Assembly (NCBI RefSeq): GCF_031846515.1
Contig: NZ_JAVRHO010000001.1
Coordinates: 62,001-126,000 of the forward strand
Source: Autumnicola lenta
GTDB lineage: Bacteria; Bacteroidota; Bacteroidia; Flavobacteriales; Flavobacteriaceae
DNA length: 64,000 nucleotides
Reading direction: 5' to 3'
Shown here one piece after another: positions 9,704 to 18,449 of this stretch (positions within the stretch are counted from its first letter, which is position 1; every line of letters starts with the position of its first letter). Both the position numbers and the translations under genes were made by a program. A model generated the notes under the pieces. The model was not told the origin of the DNA. It made no database searches and was given only the letters and a program-made list of their open reading frames with translations.

Positions 9704-10107
9704 TTATGGTGATGATCTATACATCCTGCAAGGCTGCCTGAACCAGAGTGGTTGCAGATATGAGGAATATTAAAAAACGAGTAGCTGAAAAAAATCTCGA
9801 AAATGTAAAATTTATAATGGTAAGCATAGATCCTGAAACAGACACACCTCAGCGATTAAAGCAATTCTCCAAAGAAAACTTTATGCAAGACAACCAATGG
9901 ATGTTCCTAAGAGGAACTCCCGGAGACAACGGGGAATTTGCTGCTGTGCTTGCTGTGAGCTATAAGCAAATATCAACCATAGATTTCTCACATTCCAACA
10001 TTTTAAGCGTCTTCGACAAAAATGGGGTTATGGTTCACCAGCAGGAAGGACTGGGCGTAGATAATGAAGAAACAGTGGCAGCAATTAATCTGGAAATTTC
10101 CAACTAA
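9694..10107 (+). pseudogene. Broken SCO1/SenC-family gene with UGA at the second active-site Cys
   Basis: The frame from 9694 reads KVLVMVMIYTSCKAA, then TGA at 9739-9741, then TRVVADMRNIKK. It continues as a thioredoxin-fold SCO domain with SIDPETDTP and the His region DFSHSNILSVFD. SCO proteins carry CxxxC followed by Pro here, so the TGA replaces the second copper-binding Cys. The signal peptide and first strand are also gone. A GTG at 9748 could restart translation to give 119 residues, but these would lack the CxxxC motif. SCO proteins assemble the CuA site of cytochrome oxidase or nitrous-oxide reductase; this copy is very probably inactive. Confidence 0.75.
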
Positions 10108-10173
10108 GGTTTAGGTAATTTGTGTTGAATTTCACGACAGCATTACCTATTTTATCAACCAGTAAAAGAAACC

Positions 10174-10635
10174 ATGAAAAAGCCACTTAAACGCCATAAA
10201 GCCTTAATACCTCTTAGCCGGCAACACCATTACGGATTATTACTTTCCTGGAAACTAAGAGAAGGTTTTAAAAAAAATATTGATCTTGAACGGATAAAAA
10301 ATTACACCGACTGGTTCTGGCAACATCACCTGATTCCTCATTTTGATGCTGAAGAACAACACATCTTTCCAATTCTTGGCGAGGAAAATGATCTGGTAAA
10401 AAAAGCAATTACAGAACACCGAAGGCTGAAAGATCTATTTAACGAAGAAGTAGAAATAAAGTCTGCTTTGCAGGCAATTGAAGAGGAACTTCAAAGCCAC
10501 ATAAGATTTGAAGAGCGTGTTTTATTTCAGGAAATACAGGAAATTGCAACTCCTGCACAATTAGCAAAAATTGAAGAAATCCACCAGGAAAGTGAAACCG
10601 CTGAAGAATGGGAAGACGAATTCTGGGTGAAATAA
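10174..10635 (+). CDS. Hemerythrin-like (HHE) domain protein
   Basis: 153 residues, one HHE four-helix domain. Candidate iron ligands are RQHHYGLLLSWKL at about residue 17, WQHHLIPHFDAEEQHIFP near 50-67, ITEHRRL near 87 and SHIRFEERVLF near 110. Proteins of this kind bind a di-iron centre and are linked to oxygen, nitric oxide or peroxide handling; the exact role here is unknown. It follows the broken SCO gene on the same strand after a 66-base gap. Together with the Crp remnant this suggests a former nitrosative-stress or respiratory cluster. Confidence 0.85.
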   Translation: MKKPLKRHKALIPLSRQHHYGLLLSWKLREGFKKNIDLERIKNYTDWFWQHHLIPHFDAEEQHIFPILGEENDLVKKAITEHRRLKDLFNEEVEIKSALQAIEEELQSHIRFEERVLFQEIQEIATPAQLAKIEEIHQESETAEEWEDEFWVK

Positions 10636-10723
10636 AAACTGTTGTCTCTCAAACCGCTTTCCCTGTCCCATCCTGCTTCTTTATGTAATTCTTTTTATCT
10701 TACTTCACTATAAAATAATTTAG

Positions 10724-11464
10724 GTGACAGCAATTATTTCTTTATTAATAATCATTTCCCTGTCGATTCTGGCTACGCGTATAGCTACGTTAGCACTGAT
10801 TCACACGGGAATGTCCAAAGAAACGGCAAAATTCCAGGCTCGCTCTGCCTTTATGGGAGTCGGCTTTACGACAAAAGAGTCAGAAATGGTCGTAAACCAT
10901 CCTGTTAGAAGAAAAATTTTAACACTCCTGATTTTTCTTGGAAACGCCGGAATAATCACTACTGTATCTTCAGCTATCTTCAGTTTTATCTCACTCGAAG
11001 GTTCCGGTTTTCTTTCTCTTGAAGTACTGGTGCTGTTCTCAGGTTTAATCCTCCTTATTTTCCTGACTCAAAGTAAATGGGTTGACAAAAATTTGTCGGT
11101 TCTAATTAATAAAGCGCTAAACAAATATACCCAGCTGGATGTAAGGGATTATTATAACCTTTTAAACTTAGAAGGAGACTACCGGGTGACAGAAATAAAA
11201 GCTTTAGAATCACACTGGATCACAGGAAAATGTCTTCATAATTTAGAACTCGACAAAGAAGGCCTTTTGGTGCTAGGCATAAAAAGGGCTAATGGAGAAT
11301 TTACAGGAGCCCCGACAGGTACAACAGAAGTTAAGGAAGGTGACATTGCAATTATCTACGGGCATGGATCGCTTCTGAACTCTCTGGAGAAAAGACAGCA
11401 GGGAAACGAAGGGAATCAGCAGCACAAAGATACCAGCAAAGCAAAATCAGAAGAAGAAAGATAA
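10724..11464 (+). CDS. Membrane protein with C-terminal TrkA-C (RCK_C) domain
   Basis: 246 residues from a GTG at 10724; no better upstream start is visible. Hydrophobic segments lie near 4-25, 60-85 and 95-115, with a short loop containing SAFMGVGFTTKE. Residues about 150-225 form a TrkA-C domain, with VTEIKALESHWITGKCL and EVKEGDIAIIYG typical of the fold. The tail is charged and Gln/Lys/Glu-rich. The domain order suggests ligand-controlled ion transport or its regulation, but no channel domain is evident. It ends six bases before the convergent AraC gene. Confidence 0.7.
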   Translation: MTAIISLLIIISLSILATRIATLALIHTGMSKETAKFQARSAFMGVGFTTKESEMVVNHPVRRKILTLLIFLGNAGIITTVSSAIFSFISLEGSGFLSLEVLVLFSGLILLIFLTQSKWVDKNLSVLINKALNKYTQLDVRDYYNLLNLEGDYRVTEIKALESHWITGKCLHNLELDKEGLLVLGIKRANGEFTGAPTGTTEVKEGDIAIIYGHGSLLNSLEKRQQGNEGNQQHKDTSKAKSEEER

Positions 11465-11470
11465 AAAACT

Positions 11471-12508
11471 CTAATCTTTAAGATCCTCTTCCCCTTTGTC
11501 CTTATACAATTTCAGAAAATACCTTGGACTTACGCCATACCTTTCTTTAAAAATTTTAGAAAAATAACTCCGGTTATTAAGACCTATTGCAGTAACAATT
11601 TCAGATATATTATGATCTGATGTCGCCAGCATTTCCTTGGAGGCATCCAATTTTACCTGTTGTACATATTTATTTACAGTGAGTCCATATAAATGTTTAA
11701 AACCTTCCTGAAGTTTATTTACGTTGGTCCCTACTTCTTTCGCCAGATGCTCTACAGAGTAATTTTCATTTAGGCCATCATTAATTATCCTGCTGGCTCT
11801 TTCCACTTTGTCTACATCAGATTTCCTAAGGATCTGTGGAAGGTTACCTCCCTGGTTATCATCTTTATATTGGCGGATTTGAAGTGTTAGCATCTCATAG
11901 AGCTTTGCCTCAACAAAAAGTGACCTCAAAAAACCATCGAGTTCTTTTTGATTTATTTCCTCAACAATATCTGCAGATCTCATGCTATAGTGACCCTGGT
12001 AGAAAAACTTTTTTTCTGCTACAGAGTCCTCAAATAAAGTTTTTAAATCTGACGGAATTCCTTTGTAATGATGATTTCCCCGACGATTGAAAATACTTCG
12101 CATGATCTCTATGCTGGTTACATGTACTTTTTTATTAGCTTTAAATTTAAGAAGATGACCGTTTTCGCCACTGCTCGAAACTATTACATTTTGATAGGTC
12201 TCTATAGTATGCCTGTCATTATCTTCATTAAAGCCATGATCTGCCTCTCCTTCTGAACAAAAAATAAACTTAAGGGGGTGAGTTTCTTTCTTTATAAATG
12301 TAATTTCATAATCGTTAAAAAAAGTACAGTCATATTCAATAACCCCGATTCCGGAATCAAAACTTGTCCCTTGAATAAAACCTTCTCCAAGTACTTCCGG
12401 CACTTTAATAGTTAATTCTCCACTGTCGTTATTTATTGGTATCTCCCATTGTTGCGAAAGATCTTTAATAATATCCTCTACGGGTAAAGCAGTTACAGAA
12501 ATTCCCAT
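11471..12508 (-). CDS. AraC/XylS-family transcriptional regulator
   Basis: 345 residues. The C-terminal about 100 residues contain the two HTH motifs of the AraC family: SVEHLAKEVGTNVNKLQEGF and NISEIVTAIGLNNRSYFSKI, followed by the hallmark FKERYGVSPRYF. The N-terminal 200 residues are an effector or dimerisation domain of no recognised type. It is divergent from the small open frame at 12770 and convergent with the TrkA-C gene. Target genes are not evident. Confidence 0.9.
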   Translation of the reverse strand: MGISVTALPVEDIIKDLSQQWEIPINNDSGELTIKVPEVLGEGFIQGTSFDSGIGVIEYDCTFFNDYEITFIKKETHPLKFIFCSEGEADHGFNEDNDRHTIETYQNVIVSSSGENGHLLKFKANKKVHVTSIEIMRSIFNRRGNHHYKGIPSDLKTLFEDSVAEKKFFYQGHYSMRSADIVEEINQKELDGFLRSLFVEAKLYEMLTLQIRQYKDDNQGGNLPQILRKSDVDKVERASRIINDGLNENYSVEHLAKEVGTNVNKLQEGFKHLYGLTVNKYVQQVKLDASKEMLATSDHNISEIVTAIGLNNRSYFSKIFKERYGVSPRYFLKLYKDKGEEDLKD

Positions 12509-12769
12509 CTTGTATTTTTAATTTTTAATTTTATTAGATTCAACTCTTTCATTTAAATATCTAATCTATTTCTATTTTTAATTCAGCTTATCTAATGTCA
12601 AAGACGGGCCAAGAGTCTTAATCTAAGATGAAAAAATAATACTTATATAAAGCTAAAATCGTGTTATTTCTATGATAAATATGTCCAAAAACGGCAAACG
12701 AGACAGGAATAATAGTTCAACTTTGCGCCGATAACAATTTGGTCCAAAACCAAAAATAAAGAGAACAGA

Positions 12770-12985
12770 TTGACATATATTTATCTAGTTGGTGCTCTTG
12801 AAATACTCGTAGTATTAATAGTGGCTTATTCCTTAGTAATGAAAATGATTAATGTTAAAGAAGGAACAAGGCCAGCAAGAACTCCTTTTAGTTCTCTACC
12901 GAATCGTCGGCTCCCTTTTTTCCCGGTTAATGACCTTTCCGCCTATAAGGATTTAGAAAAAAGAGAAAGCTGTAACAATTCCTGA
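12770..12985 (+). CDS. Possible small membrane protein (71 aa)
   Basis: The frame starts with TTG; no ATG is available near the start. One strong hydrophobic segment (about residues 2-25, LVGALEILVVLIVAYSLVM) is followed by a basic, proline-rich tail ending in a charged stretch (LSAYKDLEKRES). No family is recognised. It lies between the divergent AraC gene and a pseudogene. It may be real or a gene remnant. Confidence 0.3.
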   Translation: MTYIYLVGALEILVVLIVAYSLVMKMINVKEGTRPARTPFSSLPNRRLPFFPVNDLSAYKDLEKRESCNNS

Positions 12986-13057
12986 AGTCCTTCTACAGAA
13001 AACACTAAACAGAACTATCTGCTGCAGGCCGAAAATTGCCATTTTAAACCTGTCATC

Positions 13058-13480
13058 TCAGGAACGCATATTTTTTAATGTCAATATTCCTACTGAAACT
13101 AATATTAAAGAACTTACAAGCACCAAAAGCGAGAAATATTCCTTAAAAAAGGCAATCCAAGCCACATCAAAGCTCCTTTATAGAAAATTAAGGCTTTTGA
13201 AAGCACAAAACCGGTGAAATAGAGCGAAAATATAGGTTTTGGGAGCTTCCTTAGCTTAAAATGCTGAAAATAGGCGAATATCGCGATGCTTACAGCGCCA
13301 AAGGAAGACCCAGTGCAAATACCCAATTACAAAATCGGTATACAAAAAAGACAAATCAGCAAAATACGGAATAGCAGTGAGCAACTGTATCAGGATCTTC
13401 GCACCAGTAAGCACCCCTAATATTTTCAGAAGAAAACCAACAAAAACTGAAATCTTCAGTGTTTCTTTTTCAGCAAAAAA
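13058..13480 (-). pseudogene. Frameshifted remnant of a polytopic membrane protein
   Basis: Three successive minus-strand frames join into one hydrophobic protein. From 13480: ETLKISVFVGFLLKILGVL, then AIPYFADLSFLYTDFVIGYL. Near 13320 the frame shifts and continues with IFAYFQHFKLRKLPKPIF and LSKALIFYKGALMWLGLPF. At a T run near 13150 it shifts again to FFKEYFSLLVLVSSLILVSV, then KNMRS and a stop at 13058-13060. The 5' part is absent, replaced by the gapN terminator. It resembles uncharacterised multi-TM proteins of Flavobacteria. No function can be assigned. Confidence 0.65.
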
Positions 13481-13524
13481 AACCGGAAGCTGAAAATGGC
13501 AATTATCGCCCTTCAGTTTCCGGT
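13474..13524 (-). terminator. Rho-independent terminator of gapN
   Basis: On the minus strand a 13-base stem (13512-13524 with 13482-13494, one G-U pair) is followed directly by eight T residues (A run 13475-13482). Its 17-base loop contains ATAATTGCCATT. It lies 58 bases after the gapN stop. Confidence 0.85.
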
Positions 13525-13581
13525 ATTAAATAATTTATGATATAATTTCTTCAGCTAAAAATTACTGAAGAAATTTTAGAG

Positions 13582-15159
13582 TTACAGAATATAGTCGGTA
13601 TTTACAAAATTAGATTCTTTACTCGCCAGCAATTTCTGTAGGATATCGTTGTTATAAGGATTGTCCTTGGAAGCAACAAATGTTCGTATGGAGAACGATC
13701 TTAGCGCATCATGGACGCTCAACGTCCCTACAGCAGAATCTTTTCTTCCTGTAAATGGAAAAACATCTGGTCCTCTCTGGCAGGAACTATTTAAATTCAC
13801 CCTGCAAACAAGGTTTACCAACGTATCAATAAGCGGAGCAATCTGCTCAATATCCTTTCCAAACAAACTTACCTGCTGGCCGTAATTTGAGTCGGCAATT
13901 TCGTCCAGTAATTCTTCAATAGAATTAAACGGTTTTATTGGAATTACAGGTCCAAATTGTTCTTCCTGATACACCCGCATATCCTTGGACACCGGATAAA
14001 GAACCGCCGGAAAAATATAATTTTCAGAAACCTGTCCACCTTTAGCATTGAGGATTTCGGCACCTTTTTCTTTGGCATCTGTAATTAACTCCTGGATATA
14101 TTGTGGTTTATCGGGTTCTGGTAGCGGAGTAAGCTGTACTTTTTCTTCCCACGGATTTCCGAATTTAAGTTCGTCTACTTTTTGAGCAAAACGTTTATTA
14201 AATTCTTCTCGAATATCTTCATGAACATGAATAATCTTAAGTGCAGTACAACGCTGTCCATTAAAGGATAAAGTTCCCGAGATACATTCCGCAATAGCCA
14301 AATCCAGGTCTGCATCGGGAAGAATAATTGCAGGATTTTTTGCTTCAAGACCCAGAACGAGTCTCAGCCTGTTTTTATGCGGATGCTGATCCTGTAAGGC
14401 GATAGCAGATTTGCTGTTTCCTATTAACGCCAGAACATCAATCCTACCATCTTTCATAATTGGCGCAGCCACTTCTCTTCCCCTGCCGTAAATCACGTTC
14501 ACCACTCCCGGAGGAAAACTGTTTCTAAACGCTTCCAATAACGGGGATAAAAGCAGTACCCCATGCTTGGCGGGTTTAAAAATCACCGTATTGCCCATAA
14601 TCACTGCGGGAATGAGTAAAGCAAAAGTTTCGTTAAGGGGATAATTATATGGTCCAAGACATAACACAACTCCTAATGGACCACGGCGAATATGCGCATT
14701 TACGTTATCCCGCTTGGAAAATTTAGCGCTATTGCGGTCCAGCTGTTTATAATCTTCTATGGTGTCGTAAATATATTCTACAGTACGGTCAAATTCTTTT
14801 TCTGAATCTGGTAAAGACTTTCCAATCTCCCACATAAGCAGTTTCACCACTTCCTCGCGTTTGGTTTTCATCTGCTCCACAAACTTTTCCATACACTTAA
14901 TCCTGAATGAAACCTTCGCTGTCGGCCAGGTTCCTTTGCCTTTGTCGAAAGCCTTACATGCATGATCCAGAACTTCCAAAGCCGTGGCTTCATCCATATG
15001 TGGTACAGTGCCCAATAAAGTTTTACTATATTCAGAAGTTGAAGAAATAGTGGAATGCACTTCATCTTTTTTACCATTCCAGGTTTTCAGCTCTCCGTTA
15101 CCTAAATAGGTTTCCTGATGTAAAAGTTCGCTAATTTGAGAATAATTTGAATTACTCAT
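13582..15159 (-). CDS. gapN: NADP-dependent glyceraldehyde-3-phosphate dehydrogenase, non-phosphorylating
   Basis: 525 residues, aldehyde dehydrogenase superfamily. It oxidises glyceraldehyde-3-phosphate directly to 3-phosphoglycerate, giving NADPH without ATP. The catalytic Cys is in FNGQRCTALK, the general-base Glu in LVLGLEAKNPA, and the cofactor region in GPYNYPLNE and FKPAKHG. The C-terminal FTGRKDSAVGTLSVHDALRSF is characteristic of the GapN branch. No signal peptide, so cytoplasmic. Preceded by a 272-base gap and followed by its own terminator, so probably monocistronic. It could complement the Entner-Doudoroff triose made by the uronate pathway further right. Confidence 0.9.
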   Translation of the reverse strand: MSNSNYSQISELLHQETYLGNGELKTWNGKKDEVHSTISSTSEYSKTLLGTVPHMDEATALEVLDHACKAFDKGKGTWPTAKVSFRIKCMEKFVEQMKTKREEVVKLLMWEIGKSLPDSEKEFDRTVEYIYDTIEDYKQLDRNSAKFSKRDNVNAHIRRGPLGVVLCLGPYNYPLNETFALLIPAVIMGNTVIFKPAKHGVLLLSPLLEAFRNSFPPGVVNVIYGRGREVAAPIMKDGRIDVLALIGNSKSAIALQDQHPHKNRLRLVLGLEAKNPAIILPDADLDLAIAECISGTLSFNGQRCTALKIIHVHEDIREEFNKRFAQKVDELKFGNPWEEKVQLTPLPEPDKPQYIQELITDAKEKGAEILNAKGGQVSENYIFPAVLYPVSKDMRVYQEEQFGPVIPIKPFNSIEELLDEIADSNYGQQVSLFGKDIEQIAPLIDTLVNLVCRVNLNSSCQRGPDVFPFTGRKDSAVGTLSVHDALRSFSIRTFVASKDNPYNNDILQKLLASKESNFVNTDYIL

Positions 15160-15431
15160 AATTCGATGATTGGTTTGAAATAAAATTATAGAATTTCTGT
15201 TAATAATATCAGTGCAAGAGATACTATATTGCTCATACTACAAAAAAAATAATCGAAATCATACATCTCCTTTTAAATTGTCCTAATAATTACATCTTTA
15301 AGATGGACGCGCTAATTCAAAATTTTTGAAAAGTGTATTAAGATAGAAAATCCCGGAACAGTGCTTTAAGCGTCTTAAAAATTTCCCAGGAGACTTCAGT
15401 TTTATTTTTTCTTAATGAAGATTATAACGGT

Positions 15432-16748
15432 TTAATCCTGAATATCAATCTTCTGCCTTGAGGACCAAAAACCATAGATCATAATTACAGCAAAACACAG
15501 CACAGGTAAAATAAAGGAAAAGTTGACTTCAGAAACACCTAGAATATCATAGTCGTCTACAGCAGCACCTCCAAGGTCTATGATCATTCCCTGCAATTTC
15601 GGCATTAATGCGCCACCCACAATAGCCATTACCAATCCCGCAGCTCCTATTTTAGATTCTTCCTCTTTTAAACCTTCCAGTGCTATACCATAAATGGTGG
15701 GGAACATAACAGACATAAATAAAGAAGTAGCTACAAGGCTGTAAAGACCAATTGTTCCTTCAACGAAAATCACTGTTGTACAACTCAGCACACCCAAAAC
15801 AGCAAAAATCCCCAGAAGTTTCCCCGGGTTCATAAATTTTAACAGATAAGTCCCTATGGCACGTCCCGTTGTAAAAAGCACAAATGCAGACAACTGATAA
15901 TTGGCTGCCACACTACTGGAGATATTTATAGATTCGGCGTATTGATAGATGTAGGTCCAGCACATAATTTGTGCGCCAACATACATAATTTGCGTGAATA
16001 CCCCGAAATAGAAACGCTCGTTCCCGGCTAAGGCCGAAAAGGTTTCGGATAATGGCGGAATACCTCCATCCTCTTTCGCTTGTGGCATCTTGTTCACGAC
16101 AATAAGAATAAAGACTATAAGTACCACAAGACCCAGTCCAACATAAGGATCGCGGATAATCATTAAATCTGTTGTTCTTATAATCGTTTTCTGTACCTCC
16201 TCTAACTGAGAATAATTCGCAATATCATCTGATCGTAACTTATCCAGAATAAAAAACTTGGCAACCAGTAATCCGGCCAACAATCCTACTGGATTAAAAG
16301 CCTGCGCCAGATTTAGCCGTTGCGTTGCAGTTTTCGCCGGTCCCATGGAAAGTATATAAGGATTTGCGGTGGTTTCCAGGAAAGCGAGACCAAAGGTCAA
16401 AACATATAAACCAAGGCAAAAGAACCAGAATTGTTCTGATGTGGCCGCTGGATAAAATAAAAGTGCCCCTGCAGCATATAATCCCAAGCCAATTAGAACA
16501 CCGGTTTTATAAGAATATTTCCTCACAAAGAGCGCTGCCGGAAGTGCCATACAGAAATATCCGCCATAAAACGCCATTTGCACCCATGCCGCCTGAGAAT
16601 TACTTAACTCCAAAACTTTTTTAAAAGCCTGCACCATGGGGTCCGTTACTGCATTTGCAAAACCCCAGAGCGCAAAGAGAGAAGTGATGAGAATAAATGG
16701 CAGAAGAAATTTATTTGGAACAACAGGTATCTTTGAGGAAGTATTCAT
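15432..16748 (-). CDS. MFS sugar permease (FucP/GluP-like)
   Basis: 438 residues with about 12 hydrophobic helices. Diagnostic regions include LFALWGFANAVTDPMVQAF at about residue 22, then the MAFYGGYF and ETTANPYILSMGP segments seen in fucose and glucose/galactose proton symporters. Substrate is probably a hexose or deoxyhexose, carried across the inner membrane. It is separate from the uronate block. Downstream is the gapN gene after a 272-base gap in which no other feature was seen. Confidence 0.85.
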   Translation of the reverse strand: MNTSSKIPVVPNKFLLPFILITSLFALWGFANAVTDPMVQAFKKVLELSNSQAAWVQMAFYGGYFCMALPAALFVRKYSYKTGVLIGLGLYAAGALLFYPAATSEQFWFFCLGLYVLTFGLAFLETTANPYILSMGPAKTATQRLNLAQAFNPVGLLAGLLVAKFFILDKLRSDDIANYSQLEEVQKTIIRTTDLMIIRDPYVGLGLVVLIVFILIVVNKMPQAKEDGGIPPLSETFSALAGNERFYFGVFTQIMYVGAQIMCWTYIYQYAESINISSSVAANYQLSAFVLFTTGRAIGTYLLKFMNPGKLLGIFAVLGVLSCTTVIFVEGTIGLYSLVATSLFMSVMFPTIYGIALEGLKEEESKIGAAGLVMAIVGGALMPKLQGMIIDLGGAAVDDYDILGVSEVNFSFILPVLCFAVIMIYGFWSSRQKIDIQD

Positions 16749-16909
16749 TAAAATAAATAATATTTTGAAATAAGTTCAAAATATACAAATAAACCTGAGT
16801 TTTCTTACGAGTTTTATACTCTGGAGAGAGACTAAATTTTATAGAAAATCTTTTGTAAGAAGAAGTGGTTCCCTTTAAGGGTTTATCCAACCATCCCCCG
16901 GAAAAAGCA

Positions 16910-16981
16910 TTTTTCAGCAGCTCTTTTGTATACGTTGTATAATAGTTGCCGAAAATTGACAATTCGGGCAGCAGATTTTTT
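16910..16981 (-). pseudogene. Short remnant resembling the C terminus of UxaE
   Basis: On the minus strand 24 codons align without gaps to residues near 355-380 of the UxaE gene at 22428-23663, with 15 identities by eye. The shared parts are KS-A, NFRQLL, YK and AAEK. The frame closes shortly after, and no further similarity was found on either side within the 266-base gap. It may be what is left of a second epimerase copy. Confidence 0.45.
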
Positions 16982-17014
16982 TGTGTAAAGCAGATATGTG
17001 CTATTCAGACAATT

Positions 17015-18448
17015 TTATTGCGGTCTTTTATCAAACCCGGTTCGGGTCATATCTCCCCAGCCTTTATTTCCGCTTATTTTTTCCCAGTTTCCTTTTAGAG
17101 CGGCATATACAGTAAAAGGATGAAAAATTATTGGTTCCAGAAATGCTACTGCGACCAATTTTCTCAAATCAGCCAAAGTTTCATAGCGCTTAAAAGTAGC
17201 TTCTTCAGAATATAGTGCTATCATAGAAAATAACACTGCAAAAGAATACACCAGCAAAATGAACAGAAAGAAAAAGGTCCAGCTTATAATTCCCAACGCT
17301 GCTAGAATTATAGTGATTACCAATCCTGTAAATTCAATTAGCGGGGCGTAGTATTCAAAAAACAGCCAGTAAGGGTAACTCAGGAGTCCCAGAGTTTTAT
17401 ACTTCGGATTAAACATCATCTTCCTGTGAGTCCAAAGAGTTTCAATAGTTCCACGCATCCATCTGCTACGCTGTTTTCCCAGGATTTTATAAGATTCTGG
17501 CGCTTCTGTCCAGCAAAGAGGGTCGGGAATATATTGTACGGCATAAGGCTGCTTGTGATCAATCATATACCGACGCATCCTGACTATAAGTTCCATATCC
17601 TCTCCTACAGTATTTGTATCATAACCACCGCTCTTCATAGCAATTTCACGATCGAACATTCCAAAGGCGCCACTAATAATTAAAAGTCCGTCGAGCTTAC
17701 TCCAGGCCATTCTTCCCAGTATAAATGCGCGCAAATATTCAATTACCTGTACCCTGGCCAGGAAATTATCGGGAGCCTTTACTTCTACTAGTTTTCCAGA
17801 TCTTATAACACAGGAATTGGCTATTCTCACCACCCCGCCGGTGGCAATGACCCTTTTATCAGATTGTTCGAGATAAGGTTTAGCCAACTTCAGCAGCACA
17901 TCTTTATCCATAATACAATCTACATCTATACAAACCAGGTAAGGGTTTTTAGAAACGTTCATTCCTACGTTTAGAGCATCAGCCTTTCCTCCGTTCATTT
18001 TATCGACTACAATAAGCTTCGAAAAAGCGGAATTGGTAGAAGTGTAAATATTCTTAACTTCCTTTGTGGAAATCTGGGGATGGTACTCTCTAGATGATTT
18101 TACCAGGTCGAAAGCTTTAATTAGCACAGGAATAGAATCGTCCTTACTACCGTCGTTAACCACAATCACGTCAAAGTTATTATAGTTAATGGCCAGCAGA
18201 GACTTTACATTTTCTTCAATGGTCTTTCCTTCATTATAGGCCGGGGCAATTAAAGAAACCCGTGGTGCACTTTCCAATGACAGCAACGCATTATAATTGA
18301 CAAAACGGTTTTCCCGAAGGTATTCCTTTAAAGAAACCGAGGAAATTATTGCCAAAATGATGTATGACGACATCACGAGAACTGCAAATATTAGTATTAG
18401 ATAATTGAATACAGTAATAAATAAATCAATAGATGCTATTCCTGTCAT
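17015..18448 (-). CDS. Family 2 glycosyltransferase, membrane-bound
   Basis: 477 residues. An N-terminal membrane helix (about 8-33) precedes a GT-A domain with VVNDGSKDDS, the DxD-like CIDVDCI, and the GED plus QRSRWMRG motifs of processive GT2 synthases. Three or four hydrophobic helices follow (about 350-440). This layout fits enzymes that polymerise and export a polysaccharide, as in poly-GlcNAc, cellulose or hyaluronan synthesis. The product is not decided by sequence. One base separates it from the HEAT-like gene upstream; the response regulator and hybrid kinase precede that, suggesting control by the two-component pair. Confidence 0.85.
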   Translation of the reverse strand: MTGIASIDLFITVFNYLILIFAVLVMSSYIILAIISSVSLKEYLRENRFVNYNALLSLESAPRVSLIAPAYNEGKTIEENVKSLLAINYNNFDVIVVNDGSKDDSIPVLIKAFDLVKSSREYHPQISTKEVKNIYTSTNSAFSKLIVVDKMNGGKADALNVGMNVSKNPYLVCIDVDCIMDKDVLLKLAKPYLEQSDKRVIATGGVVRIANSCVIRSGKLVEVKAPDNFLARVQVIEYLRAFILGRMAWSKLDGLLIISGAFGMFDREIAMKSGGYDTNTVGEDMELIVRMRRYMIDHKQPYAVQYIPDPLCWTEAPESYKILGKQRSRWMRGTIETLWTHRKMMFNPKYKTLGLLSYPYWLFFEYYAPLIEFTGLVITIILAALGIISWTFFFLFILLVYSFAVLFSMIALYSEEATFKRYETLADLRKLVAVAFLEPIIFHPFTVYAALKGNWEKISGNKGWGDMTRTGFDKRPQ

Positions 18449-18449
18449 G

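Noticed and set aside
16711..16962. 83-residue minus-strand frame after the glycosyltransferase gene
   Set aside because: It overlaps the MFS gene start and reads the UxaE-like remnant in a different frame. The remnant frame gives a real match, so this one is a shadow.
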